Below, in pieces: positions 1 through 7,387 of a stretch of 32,785 nt of DNA. The notes beneath the pieces were generated by a model. It was not told the DNA's origin, did no database searches, and worked only from the letters and a program-made list of their open reading frames with translations. Within the stretch, counting starts at the first letter, position 1, and the number at the start of each line of letters is the position of its first letter. The DNA comes from Dehalococcoidia bacterium (GTDB taxonomy: Bacteria > Chloroflexota > Dehalococcoidia > Dehalococcoidales > E44-bin46): the NCBI GenBank assembly GCA_030634425.1, contig DAOWAU010000001.1, positions 1 through 32,785 on the forward strand, written 5' to 3'. The position numbers and the translations under genes are program-made.

Positions 1-190
1 ATGCTTGAGCTACCCCACTAACTTTCTTTACAATCTCCTCTGTTGTCCAGATATGGTCGCTTACTCCAATTGATGCCTTTGGCGTGAGTGTTTTGTGTAT
101 CTGGGCAAACTTGTAATACATAGATTGTAAAGCTACAGCAGAGGGTCGCTTATCCTTGACACTATATCGGGTCAATTGATACAATGTATT
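1..190 (-). pseudogene. Transposase C-terminal remnant (IS1-like type)
   Basis: Read on the minus strand, the frame from about 190 down to the left edge is open and encodes a transposase C-terminal end: a TRYSVKDKRPSAVALQSMYY segment, then YKFAQIHKTL, then GVSDHIWTTEEIV. The IHKTL-x-TP and DHxWxxEEIV pattern is what I know from the C-terminus of IS1-like DDE transposases. The upstream catalytic part is missing, because the next thing in that direction is rplU, so this is a truncated copy. It continues off the left edge. The exact family is uncertain; that it is a transposase tail is fairly secure. Its sequence also contains the promoter that appears to drive rplU. Confidence 0.6.
156..185 (+). 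promoter_or_regulatory. Sigma-70-type promoter for rplU-rpmA-rpmE
   Basis: TTGACA at 156-161 and TACAAT at 180-185 are separated by 18 bases. The predicted start near 192 leaves a very short leader before the Shine-Dalgarno sequence AGGAGG at 200-205. The -35 box lies within the transposase-remnant reading frame. Confidence 0.65.
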
Positions 191-204
191 GTTTGACATA
201 GGAG

Positions 205-600
205 GTGGGGAAGATTTACGCTGTTGTTGAGACTGGCGGTAAGCAATATAAGGTAAGCCCTGGCCAGACTATAGATGTAGAACGCCTGGATGTAGCTGAG
301 GGTGATACTGTCGAGCTGGATAAGGTATTACTTATCGCTGATGGTGACAAGGTAACTGTAGGCCAGCCTATTGTTGAGGGGGCGAAGGTAGTGGCTACCT
401 CACAGGGGGAGGGCAAGGGCGAGAAGATTATAGTCTTCAAGTATAAATCAAAGGTGCGTTACCGCAGGAAGAAGGGGCATCGTCAGCTTTATACCAGGTT
501 ATTGATAGATAAGATAGTGGGGTTGAAGGGTGTCTCAGGTGAGCCGAAGAAGAAGGTTCGGCGACGCAAAAAAGAAGAGGTGATGGCGAGTGGCACATAA
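205..600 (+). CDS. rplU: 50S ribosomal protein L21
   Basis: This is the large-subunit ribosomal protein L21, which binds 23S rRNA. The diagnostic start [13 protein letters not shown] and the later [18 protein letters not shown] segment are plain. The core of about 103 residues is followed by a basic tail ([11 protein letters not shown]) that reaches into rpmA. The start is doubtful. The GTG at 205 overlaps the Shine-Dalgarno GGAGG (201-205), and an in-frame stop sits at 199-201. An ATT at 214 lies 8 bases after GGAGG and would give a protein beginning (M)YAVVETGG, which matches the usual L21 N-terminus. First gene of the rplU-rpmA-rpmE operon; its end overlaps rpmA by 11 bases. Confidence 0.95.
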   Translation: MGKIYAVVETGGKQYKVSPGQTIDVERLDVAEGDTVELDKVLLIADGDKVTVGQPIVEGAKVVATSQGEGKGEKIIVFKYKSKVRYRRKKGHRQLYTRLLIDKIVGLKGVSGEPKKKVRRRKKEEVMASGT

Positions 601-844
601 AAAGGGAGGCGGCTCTACCCGCTGCGGGCGGGATAGCCAGGCTAAGCGGCTTGGCGTGAAGAGATACGCTGGGCAGAGTGTGCACGCCGGGACTATTTTG
701 GTTCGGCAGCGGGGCACACGTATTTACCCTGGCAATAATGTGGGCGTAGGCAAGGATTATACTATCTATGCTCTTATAGACGGCGTGGTTAAATTTGAGC
801 CTGCCAGCAAAAATAAGAGAAAGGTTAGCGTTTACTCCGAGTAG
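590..844 (+). CDS. rpmA: 50S ribosomal protein L27
   Basis: Ribosomal protein L27, whose N-terminal arm reaches the peptidyl-transferase centre. The 84-residue product starts with [11 protein letters not shown] and carries the family blocks [27 protein letters not shown] and [16 protein letters not shown]. The GTG start lies inside the 3' end of rplU, which suggests translational coupling. There is no Firmicutes-type cleavable N-terminal extension. One oddity: the usually conserved STRNGRDS motif reads STRCGRDS, with Cys at position 12. Function is not in doubt. Confidence 0.96.
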   Translation: MAHKKGGGSTRCGRDSQAKRLGVKRYAGQSVHAGTILVRQRGTRIYPGNNVGVGKDYTIYALIDGVVKFEPASKNKRKVSVYSE

Positions 845-845
845 T

Positions 846-1052
846 ATGAAGGATAAGATTCACCCGAAATATTATACCGATGCCAAGGTAATTTGCTCTT
901 GTGGTAATACCTTTACTACTGGCGCCACCGAGAAGACATTGAAGGTGGAGGTGTGTAGTAAGTGTCATCCCTTTTTCTCTGGGGAGCGCAGGGTAATAGA
1001 TACTGCGGGACGGGTGGAGCGGTTTAAGCGGCGCTATAAGTTAGAGGGTTAA
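846..1052 (+). CDS. rpmE: 50S ribosomal protein L31, zinc-binding type
   Basis: Ribosomal protein L31, 68 residues from the ATG at 846. It begins MKDKIHPKYY and keeps the four zinc cysteines, C17, C19, C37 and C40 (CSCGNTF and CSKCHPFF), so it is the zinc-containing form, not the zinc-free paralog. The start directly follows the rpmA stop (TAG 842-844) with no separate ribosome-binding site, implying coupled translation. A longer frame opens upstream inside rpmA, but the family N-terminus fixes the start at 846. Last gene of the operon, followed by a terminator. Confidence 0.95.
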   Translation: MKDKIHPKYYTDAKVICSCGNTFTTGATEKTLKVEVCSKCHPFFSGERRVIDTAGRVERFKRRYKLEG

Positions 1053-1072
1053 GAAGGTTTATTGTAGAGAGA

Positions 1073-1103
1073 AGAGCAGTTCAGTGACGCTGCTCCTTTT
1101 TTA
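1073..1103 (+). terminator. Rho-independent terminator after rpmE
   Basis: GAGCAG at 1074-1079 pairs with CTGCTC at 1090-1095 and is followed by a run of six T from 1097. It separates the ribosomal operon from the DUF1385 gene, although read-through is possible because no clear promoter precedes that gene. Confidence 0.6.
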
Positions 1104-1118
1104 TTAACGGGGTTTGTT

Positions 1119-2018
1119 ATGGCCAAGAGGTTTTATTATGGCGGGCAGGCGGTTATTGAAGGGGTGATGATGCGGGGGCGGAAGGCAGCGGTAATCGCTG
1201 TGCGCCGACCCAATGGGGAGGTGGTTATAGATCCCCAGCCATTGCTCGCTATCTCTACTAGTAGGGCGAGGAGAATCCCGCTAATTCGGGGCGTGGTTGT
1301 CTTGATTGAGTCTATGGTTCTGGGTATTAAGGCTTTGCTCCACTCAGCCAATCTCTCTATGGAAGAAGAGGAGGAAAAGGAGAAGATTAGTGGATGGGTA
1401 GCTTGGGGGGCGATGGTCGGTACGGTGGCTTTGGTTGTTGCCCTCTTCTTCCTAGCACCCCTCTTCCTTGCCAATTTAGTGGGTGGTTATATTCAGTCGT
1501 CCATCGTCTTCCATTTGATAGAGGGCTTCATCCGACTGGGTATTTTCATTGCCTATCTTAAATTGATGACATTATCCCCCAGTATCAGGCGGGTGTTTGC
1601 TTATCACGGTGCCGAGCATAAGGTGGTGAACGCCTATGAGGCTGGCGTTCCGTTAGAGATGGAGGCGGTGAAGGGGTATAGCACCGCTCATGTGCGTTGC
1701 GGGACCAGTTTTCTCTTTATCGTTTTGATTATAGCCATCATCGTCTTTGCTCTTATTGGTCGCCCCTCATTGGGGGTGATGGTGCTGTCGCGAGTGGTCC
1801 TCATCCCTGCTATTGCCGCTCTTGGCTATGAGGCGACCTACTTTGGCGCCAGGCATTCCGACAGCAGGTTGGTCAAGGCTTTCCTCGCTCCAGGGTTGTG
1901 GTTACAGGGACTGACCACCAGCGAGCCTGATGACAGTCAGCTTGAGGTCGCCCTATCGGCATTGAAGAGAATGGTGGAGATTGATGGGGTTGGGGAGGAA
2001 GCTCAAGCTTCCTCTTGA
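1119..2018 (+). CDS. DUF1385 (YqhQ-like) integral membrane protein
   Basis: A 299-residue membrane protein of the DUF1385 family, whose biochemical role is not established. Family motifs are clear: [13 protein letters not shown] at residues 8-20, the [15 protein letters not shown] block, HVRCGTSF, and a [13 protein letters not shown] end. An acidic stretch (EEEEEKEK) precedes the first hydrophobic segment at about residues 92-120; at least three further membrane segments follow. In many bacteria this gene lies next to rpmE and prfA, and here it directly follows rpmE. Its 3' end overlaps hisI on the other strand by 16 bases. Family assignment is confident; function is unknown. Confidence 0.88.
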   Translation: MAKRFYYGGQAVIEGVMMRGRKAAVIAVRRPNGEVVIDPQPLLAISTSRARRIPLIRGVVVLIESMVLGIKALLHSANLSMEEEEEKEKISGWVAWGAMVGTVALVVALFFLAPLFLANLVGGYIQSSIVFHLIEGFIRLGIFIAYLKLMTLSPSIRRVFAYHGAEHKVVNAYEAGVPLEMEAVKGYSTAHVRCGTSFLFIVLIIAIIVFALIGRPSLGVMVLSRVVLIPAIAALGYEATYFGARHSDSRLVKAFLAPGLWLQGLTTSEPDDSQLEVALSALKRMVEIDGVGEEAQASS

Positions 2019-2371
2019 GGACCTGCTTCTATGTCTTGTTCGGTCAGCTCCTCAAAGAAGCAGGTCTTATTGCCGGTGTGACACACCGGGCCTGTGGGAT
2101 GTCCCAAAATCAGGATGGTATCGCTATCACAGTCCTTTCGTATTGAACGCACCTTGATGCGGTTGCCTGAGGTCTCACCCTTGTGCCAGAGCTTCTTTCG
2201 GCTACGGCTATAAAACCAGGCTTCACCACTGGACAGAGTTCGGCGCAGTGCCTCCTCATTCATATAGGCGAGCATCAGCACCTCGCCGCTATCGGCATCC
2301 TGAACGATTGCCGGGACGAGTCCCTTTTCATCAAATTTTATATTCTTTGCCAACCTCTCTCCCTTTCTCAA
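2003..2371 (-). CDS. hisI: Phosphoribosyl-AMP cyclohydrolase
   Basis: HisI opens the adenine ring of phosphoribosyl-AMP in the third step of histidine biosynthesis. The 122-residue product is the stand-alone form without a fused HisE domain. The metal-binding blocks are present: DCDSDTIL and [12 protein letters not shown], with WHKGETSG between the strands. The TTG at 2371-2369 overlaps the hisA stop (TTGA), which would couple the two genes; a second in-frame TTG seven codons on follows an AG-rich stretch and is an alternative. It forms a two-gene unit with hisA. No other histidine genes are in the window. Confidence 0.93.
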   Translation of the reverse strand: MRKGERLAKNIKFDEKGLVPAIVQDADSGEVLMLAYMNEEALRRTLSSGEAWFYSRSRKKLWHKGETSGNRIKVRSIRKDCDSDTILILGHPTGPVCHTGNKTCFFEELTEQDIEAGPQEEA

Positions 2372-3081
2372 TCAGCAGCGGATATGGCTTGTTTTAGTTT
2401 GATGTCTCCGGTATAAAGTGCCTTGCCTATTATAGCGCCCTCTACACCGAGCTGCTTCAACATTTTAATGTGCGTCAGTGTTGAAATGCCACCGGCGGCA
2501 ATGATAGGTAATTTAAAGGTATAAACTAGGTCAGCGATGGCGGTGAAATCAGGCTCGGTCAGAGTGCCATCACGGCTGATATCGGTGTAGATAAAACGTC
2601 TAACCCCTAGCTCAACCATTGATTGGATGAGTTCTGCGGCTTTTATCGTTGTTTGTTCACGCCAGCCATGTATGGCAACATCTCCTCCGCTGGCGTCAAC
2701 GCTGACAATTATAGACTCCCGGAAGCTACGGCATGCTTCTTTGACCAGCTGGGGGTCTTCCACGGCAGCTGTGCTCAGAATGACCCGCTCTATGCCGGCT
2801 TTAAGTAGTTGCTTTATCGTCTCCAGGTCACGAATGCCACCACCCAGCTGGGTAGGGACTAATAACACGCTTGCTATTTGGGTGATAATGTCCAGATTAC
2901 AGAGTTCACCCTTAGCGGCACCATCAAGGTCAACGATGTGTAACCTTGGTGCTCCCCGTGATTGCCACTCCAGAGCCATTTCTACCGGGTCGTCAGAGTA
3001 TACCGTTTCCTGAGTATAGTCACCCTGATAGAGGCGGACGCACCTACCTTGTCTGAGGTCTATAGCAGGGATTATTTCTAT
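2368..3081 (-). CDS. hisA: ProFAR isomerase HisA, probable ATA start
   Basis: HisA isomerises the ProFAR aminoaldose to the ketose PRFAR, the fourth step of histidine synthesis, in a (beta/alpha)8 barrel. From the ATA at 3081 it would be 237 residues, the normal family length, starting (M)[11 protein letters not shown] with the catalytic Asp of strand 1. The second catalytic block, YTDISRDGT, is present, as are the phosphate-binding GGGIRD and AAGGIS motifs. The first canonical start in frame is ATG at 2979, which would remove strand 1 and its Asp. No ATG, GTG or TTG exists between it and the upstream in-frame stop. AAGGAG lies at 3098-3093, 11 bases ahead of ATA. Confidence 0.9.
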   Translation of the reverse strand: MEIIPAIDLRQGRCVRLYQGDYTQETVYSDDPVEMALEWQSRGAPRLHIVDLDGAAKGELCNLDIITQIASVLLVPTQLGGGIRDLETIKQLLKAGIERVILSTAAVEDPQLVKEACRSFRESIIVSVDASGGDVAIHGWREQTTIKAAELIQSMVELGVRRFIYTDISRDGTLTEPDFTAIADLVYTFKLPIIAAGGISTLTHIKMLKQLGVEGAIIGKALYTGDIKLKQAISAAD

Positions 3082-3111
3082 GGTAGTTTTATCTCCTTTC
3101 TGCTAGCAACT

Positions 3112-3141
3112 ATCATATCATTGTTGTTGCTATGAGAACAA
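3112..3141 (-). promoter_or_regulatory. Probable promoter of hisA-hisI
   Basis: On the minus strand TTGTTC (3141-3136) and TATGAT (3117-3112) are separated by 18 bases. Transcription would begin near 3105, just ahead of the AAGGAG at 3098-3093, leaving no room for an upstream hisA start. Confidence 0.5.
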
Positions 3142-3162
3142 TATCTCCTTTTGTCTCATTCC

Positions 3163-3191
3163 TTGACATGGCTGGGTGAGGTTGTTAGACT
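3163..3191 (+). promoter_or_regulatory. Probable promoter of the cobO cluster
   Basis: TTGACA at 3163-3168, a 17-base spacer, and TAGACT at 3186-3191. It is divergent from the hisA promoter and gives a leader of about 60 bases before cobO. Confidence 0.55.
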
Positions 3192-3256
3192 TTCACCACC
3201 GCTAACGTGTTCTTTGGCTGTTCGGTCGCTCAATTTTTGGTTAGGGGCTTTCATTG

Positions 3257-3817
3257 ATGGAACAGGTATCACCACAGCGTCCACCGTCAAAACCCTCTCC
3301 TAAGGGCTTGGTTCAGGTTGTCACGGGCGATGGCAAGGGCAAGACCACATGCGCACTGGGGACGGCAATCCGAGCCATGGGCCATGGTCTAAAGGTCTAT
3401 TTTATTTGCTTTATGAAGGGTGATTACCCTTATGGAGAGTGGAACATTCTCTCCCAGTTACCCAATTTTGATGTAGTCAGGTGTGGTAGCAGGGAATTCA
3501 TTGACCCTGAGAATATCAAGCCGGAGGACAGAGAGCAGGCAAGGAAGGCACTGGCACTCGCCCGTGAGACAGTGCTTAGTGGCAAATATGACTTGGTGGT
3601 GCTAGATGAGGTCAATCTAGCGGTAGCTTGGAAGCTGGTGGCATTAGACGATGTGATTAAGCTTATTAATGACAAACCGCCCAATGTGGAGCTTATCCTC
3701 ACTGGTCGCAGGGCTGATGACAAGTTAATTCAACTGGCAGACTTGGTCACCGAGTGCCGTAACATTAAGCATCCTTACGAGAAAGGGATAAAGGCGCGGC
3801 GGGGGATTGAGTATTAA
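3257..3817 (+). CDS. cobO: Cob(I)alamin / cob(I)yrinate adenosyltransferase, CobO type
   Basis: CobO-type ATP:corrinoid adenosyltransferase, which attaches the adenosyl group of ATP to the cobalt of reduced corrinoids. The P-loop GDGKGKTT is at residues 24-31, preceded by VQVVT. The family blocks VYFICFMKG, YDLVVLDEVNLA (Walker B), VELILTGRRA and IKHPYEKGIKARRGIEY follow. The 186-residue length fits the family. I use the ATG at 3257; a TTG immediately before it (3254) is in frame. AGGGG at 3243-3247 can serve as ribosome-binding site. It heads a plus-strand run but no other cobalamin genes are nearby. Confidence 0.92.
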   Translation: MEQVSPQRPPSKPSPKGLVQVVTGDGKGKTTCALGTAIRAMGHGLKVYFICFMKGDYPYGEWNILSQLPNFDVVRCGSREFIDPENIKPEDREQARKALALARETVLSGKYDLVVLDEVNLAVAWKLVALDDVIKLINDKPPNVELILTGRRADDKLIQLADLVTECRNIKHPYEKGIKARRGIEY

Positions 3818-3841
3818 CCAAATTTTATAAGGGAGGGAATT

Positions 3842-4939
3842 ATGAAGATCACATTGAGTGTAATTAAGGCTGATATTGGTGGGTATGTAGGACATTCTGA
3901 CTCTCACCCTTTTGTCTTAGCCAAGGCTGATGAGTGCCTGGCCAAGGCTCAGGGAGAGGGGCTGCTGATTGATTATCATGTAACCAAGTGTGGTGATGAC
4001 CTGCAACTGATTATGACCCACCAGCGAGGTGAAGATAATGAAAAAATACATAAATTAGCCTGGGATACCTTTGTTGAGGGCACTCAGGTAGCTAGAGACT
4101 TAAAACTATATGGCGCTGGGCAGGATTTACTCTCGGATGCCTTCTCCGGCAACGTTAAGGGAATGGGTCCCGGGGTGGCTGAGATGGAGTTTGAGGAGCG
4201 TGTTTCCGAGCCGGTTATTATATTTATGGCTGATAAGACCTCGGCCGGGGCGTGGAATATGCCCTTATATAAGATTTTTGCTGACCCGTTTAACACTATC
4301 GGGTTGGTTATTGCTCCCAATATGCACACTGGTTTCGCCTTCGAAGTGCATGATGTCAAGGAGCATAAAAAGATAATCCTTAACGCCCCAGAAGAGATTT
4401 ACGACCTGCTCGCTTTTATCGGGGCGCCTTCACGCTATGCGGTGAAAGCGGTCTATCAGCGGGAGACCAATGAGATAGCCGCAGTATCTTCTACCCAGCG
4501 TTTATCCTTTATTGCCGGGCGATATGTGGGTAAGGATGACCCGGTGTGTGTTGTACGCTCTCAGAGTCAGTTTCCAGCAGTAGGAGAGGTTCTGGAGCCA
4601 TTTACTTTGCCGTTACTGGTAGAGGGGTGGATGCGGGGCTCTCATCATGGTCCTCTCATGCCAGTGGCTATTGAGGATGCCACCCCCACCCGTTTTGATG
4701 GACCTCCCCGAGTTGCTGCTCTCGGTTTTCAATTAGCTGATGGTAAGCTTGTTGGGCCGCGTGACATGTTTAAGGATAAGTCATTTGATAATGCTCGTCA
4801 GCAAGCCAACGATGTCGCTGATTTTCTCCGTCGTCACGGTCCTTTTGAGCCCCACCGTCTGCCTTTGGAGGAGATGGAATATACCACTATGTCTCAAGTG
4901 GTGAAAAAACTGGCGAGAAGGTTTACCGACCTTGAGTAA
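3842..4939 (+). CDS. Fructose-1,6-bisphosphate aldolase/phosphatase, archaeal type
   Basis: Bifunctional class V FBP aldolase/phosphatase. One active site condenses the two triose phosphates and then dephosphorylates FBP to fructose 6-phosphate, making gluconeogenesis one-way. The residues known from the archaeal enzymes are all in place: D11 and H18 (KADIGGYVGHS), D52-D53 (CGDDLQL), D131-K132 (MADKTSAG), and Y228 with Schiff-base K231 and D232-D233 (RYVGKDDP). Length of 365 residues is typical. The start ATG follows GGAGGG closely. It is common in archaea and in some deep-branching bacteria. It lies between cobO and a small GYD-domain gene. Confidence 0.95.
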   Translation: MKITLSVIKADIGGYVGHSDSHPFVLAKADECLAKAQGEGLLIDYHVTKCGDDLQLIMTHQRGEDNEKIHKLAWDTFVEGTQVARDLKLYGAGQDLLSDAFSGNVKGMGPGVAEMEFEERVSEPVIIFMADKTSAGAWNMPLYKIFADPFNTIGLVIAPNMHTGFAFEVHDVKEHKKIILNAPEEIYDLLAFIGAPSRYAVKAVYQRETNEIAAVSSTQRLSFIAGRYVGKDDPVCVVRSQSQFPAVGEVLEPFTLPLLVEGWMRGSHHGPLMPVAIEDATPTRFDGPPRVAALGFQLADGKLVGPRDMFKDKSFDNARQQANDVADFLRRHGPFEPHRLPLEEMEYTTMSQVVKKLARRFTDLE

Positions 4940-4961
4940 TATGTAAATGGAGGTAAGGCAA

Positions 4962-5237
4962 ATGGCGCTTTATGTTATGTTTACTACTTTAACTGATGAG
5001 GGAAGGAAGACGATAAAAGACAAACCAAAGCGAATCAAAGAGGTGAATAAAGAGGTCGAGGCCATGGGGGTTAAGATAGTAGCCCAGTATGCCCTTTTGG
5101 GCCTATATGACTTTATCAATATCTTGGAGGCTCCAGATAATATCACTGTGTCTAAGGTAGCTGTGGAGCTGGGTTCAAGGGGTACGTTGCAGACTATGAC
5201 TATGCCTGCCATGACCCTTGACGAGTTTATTCGGTAA
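4962..5237 (+). CDS. GYD-domain protein
   Basis: A 91-residue GYD-domain protein, a small alpha/beta ferredoxin-like fold of unknown function. The pattern LYVMFTTLTDEGRKTIKD-KRI, a central LLGLYDFINILEAPD (equivalent to the G-x-YD block) and a final TLQTMTMPAMTLDEF match the family. I choose ATG 4962, 8 bases after GGAGG at 4949-4953; an earlier ATG at 4947 overlaps the ribosome-binding site. It follows the FBP aldolase/phosphatase by 22 bases and is probably co-transcribed with it. Confidence 0.8.
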   Translation: MALYVMFTTLTDEGRKTIKDKPKRIKEVNKEVEAMGVKIVAQYALLGLYDFINILEAPDNITVSKVAVELGSRGTLQTMTMPAMTLDEFIR

Positions 5238-5269
5238 TCTCTGAGCAGATTGCTTGTTCTGGAGTGCCA

Positions 5270-5881
5270 TTGCGTTACAAATTACTTCTGGCGACAAATA
5301 ATGAGGCTAAGGTGCGTGAATATAGGAGTTTACTCCAAGGCATACCCTTTGAGCTGGTTACCTTGGCTGAACTGGGTGTAACTACTACTGTCGATGAGGT
5401 AGGTGAAAGCTTGGAGGAGAATGCTAGATTAAAGGCAACGACCTTAGCTGCTGAGGCTCACCTGTTGGCTTTAGCTGATGATTCAGGACTGGAGGTGGAT
5501 GTGTTGGGTGGTGAGCCCGGTCGGCTATCGGCTCGCTATGCTGGTGAAGGGGCTTCAGATAGAGACAGGGTCAGCTACCTATTGGCGCGGCTTAAGGGAG
5601 TGCCCTGGGAGAAGCGCTCCGCCTGTTTCAGGTGCATTATTGCTATAGCTACACCCGATGGCAAGGTAGAGCTTTGCTCCGGTGAGTGTGGTGGCTTTAT
5701 CACCTTTGAGCCCAAAGGGGAGCAGGGCTTTGGCTATGACCCCATCTTCTACCTACCTGATTTAGGCAAGACAATGGCTGAATTATCTCTGGATATCAAG
5801 AACCAGGTGAGTCACCGGGGAAAGGCAGCGAGAGAAGTACCGCAAACACTGAAGGGGTTAGGATATGACCGGGCTTTCTGA
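5270..5881 (+). CDS. rdgB: XTP/dITP diphosphatase (HAM1/RdgB family)
   Basis: House-cleaning nucleotide pyrophosphatase that hydrolyses XTP, ITP and dITP to monophosphates. The N-terminal LLLATNNEAKVREYRSLL, the GESLEENARLKA block, the ADDSGLEVDVLGGEPG signature and GFGYDPIFYLP are all present, ending with the SHRGKA segment. TTG 5270 has GGAG five bases upstream and gives MRYKLLLATNN; GTG 5264 is in frame but overlaps that GGAG. Length is about 203 residues, as usual. The 3' end overlaps moaA by 17 bases, so the two are probably translationally coupled. Confidence 0.93.
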   Translation: MRYKLLLATNNEAKVREYRSLLQGIPFELVTLAELGVTTTVDEVGESLEENARLKATTLAAEAHLLALADDSGLEVDVLGGEPGRLSARYAGEGASDRDRVSYLLARLKGVPWEKRSACFRCIIAIATPDGKVELCSGECGGFITFEPKGEQGFGYDPIFYLPDLGKTMAELSLDIKNQVSHRGKAAREVPQTLKGLGYDRAF

Positions 5882-6851
5882 TTCCTTCCAGCGTCCGATA
5901 AACTATTTGCGTATCTCGGTAACTGACCGTTGCAATCTGCGCTGTATCTATTGCCTGCCGGCTGATGGTGTACCGCTGATGTCTCATAAGGACATTCTTA
6001 CCTATGAGGAAATCCGTACCATAGCTCAAGCGGCTGCTGAGCTGGGTATAAATAAGGTAAGGGTTACCGGTGGTGAACCCCTGGTGAGGTTAGGACTGAC
6101 CGAATTGATAAAAATGTTGGCGCGGATAGATGCCATAGATGATATTTCTTTGACGACAAACGGCACCTTGCTCGGTCGTTATGCCACTGAACTGAAACAG
6201 GCGGGCTTACAACGGGTTAATATCAGCTTGGATACCCTTAAGCCAGACAAATTTAAGTCCATCACTCGCGGTAGCCTCGCTCTTGATGATGTGTTGGAGG
6301 GTATCAAGCTTGCCAGGTCGGTTGGGCTTAAGCCAGTTAAGATTAATATGGTGGTTATGTCTGGGATTAATTATGACGAGCTTCTTGATTTTGCTACTAA
6401 GACTATTGAAGAGGGGTGGCATGTGCGCTTTATTGAGTTTATGCCTGTTGGCATGGTGAGCACCAAAACCTCATATTTTATCTCGGTCAGTGATATAAGA
6501 AGGCGCCTGGAACAGTCGGGCGAATTAAAGCCTTGCCTCCCCAGTGTTGGTAATGGACCAGCCAGGTATTTTCGTTTTCCTCATGCCAGGGGTACTGTTG
6601 GCTTTATTACCCCGGTTAGTGAGCACTTCTGCTTTCATTGTAATCGGCTACGGCTTACCGCCGATGGCAAATTACGCCCTTGTTTGTTAGCCGAGGATGA
6701 AATAGATTTGAAGCAGCCCCTGCGTGGCGGTATATCTTCGGCTGGGCTGAAACAGCTGATTGAGGCGGCGGTTACTCAAAAGCCGCTGCGTCATCACCTT
6801 AAAGAGGGGCTGACGCATGAAGGTCGCCCTATGACTCAGGTAGGGGGTTAA
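5865..6851 (+). CDS. moaA: GTP 3',8-cyclase MoaA
   Basis: Radical-SAM enzyme that rearranges GTP to 3',8-cyclo-dihydro-GTP in the first step of molybdopterin synthesis. The SAM cluster cysteines are C23, C27 and C30 (CNLRCIYC). The second, substrate-binding cluster has C256, C259 and C273 (CFHCNRLRL...RPC). The SAM-binding GGEP is at residues 69-72. The chain ends in Gly-Gly, the conserved MoaA tail that works in the active site. The 328-residue length is normal. It is followed after 2 bases by moaC, making a two-gene cofactor unit within the longer run. Confidence 0.97.
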   Translation: MTGLSDSFQRPINYLRISVTDRCNLRCIYCLPADGVPLMSHKDILTYEEIRTIAQAAAELGINKVRVTGGEPLVRLGLTELIKMLARIDAIDDISLTTNGTLLGRYATELKQAGLQRVNISLDTLKPDKFKSITRGSLALDDVLEGIKLARSVGLKPVKINMVVMSGINYDELLDFATKTIEEGWHVRFIEFMPVGMVSTKTSYFISVSDIRRRLEQSGELKPCLPSVGNGPARYFRFPHARGTVGFITPVSEHFCFHCNRLRLTADGKLRPCLLAEDEIDLKQPLRGGISSAGLKQLIEAAVTQKPLRHHLKEGLTHEGRPMTQVGG

Positions 6852-6853
6852 TT

Positions 6854-7330
6854 ATGGGAGAGCTAACACATATGGATGCCTCAGGTCGACCTCGAATGGT
6901 AGATGTTACCGGCAAGCCTGATACCCAGCGTGAGGCGGTAGCCAAAAGCAGGGTCAGGATGAAGGCTTCTACCCTTGCCCTGATAAAGAAGGGCGGGGTG
7001 GCCAAGGGGGATGTTTTAGCTGTAGCCCAGTTAGCTGGTATTATGGCGGCTAAGCAGACCTCGCAGATAATACCCCTGTGCCATCCAGTTATTATTGGAG
7101 ATATTAAGGTTGAGTTCAACCTGGATGAAGAAAATAGCGCAGTGGACATTACCACCACGGTAAAGAGCACGGGTAAGACCGGGGTGGAAATGGAGGCGCT
7201 TACTGCCGCCGCTGTTGCTGCCCTGACTATCTATGATATGTGTAAGGCGGTAGACCGGGGCATCCAGATTGAGAACATTCGGCTAATCAGAAAAAGTGGT
7301 GGCAAAAGCGGGACAATCGTCCTTGAGTAA
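6854..7330 (+). CDS. moaC: Cyclic pyranopterin monophosphate synthase MoaC
   Basis: MoaC converts 3',8-cyclo-dihydro-GTP to cyclic pyranopterin monophosphate, the step directly after MoaA. The 158-residue protein has the family start LTHMDASGRPRMVDV, the AKGDVLAVAQLAGIMAAK segment, the IIPLCHP active-site block, TGVEMEALTAAAVAALTIYDMCKA, and a C-terminal KSGGKSG. The ATG follows the moaA stop by 2 bases and uses GGGGG inside moaA. No other molybdopterin genes are in the window. Confidence 0.97.
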   Translation: MGELTHMDASGRPRMVDVTGKPDTQREAVAKSRVRMKASTLALIKKGGVAKGDVLAVAQLAGIMAAKQTSQIIPLCHPVIIGDIKVEFNLDEENSAVDITTTVKSTGKTGVEMEALTAAAVAALTIYDMCKAVDRGIQIENIRLIRKSGGKSGTIVLE

Positions 7331-7387
7331 AGTTGCTCATTGGTATATACTACTCAACTACAGGAGTATACTTTTTGGGGGTGCATT

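Noticed and set aside
7331..7387. TATACT at 7367-7372 as a dnaN promoter
   Set aside because: The best -35 candidate (TTGGTA 7340-7345) is 21 bases away, too far. dnaN may be read from upstream.
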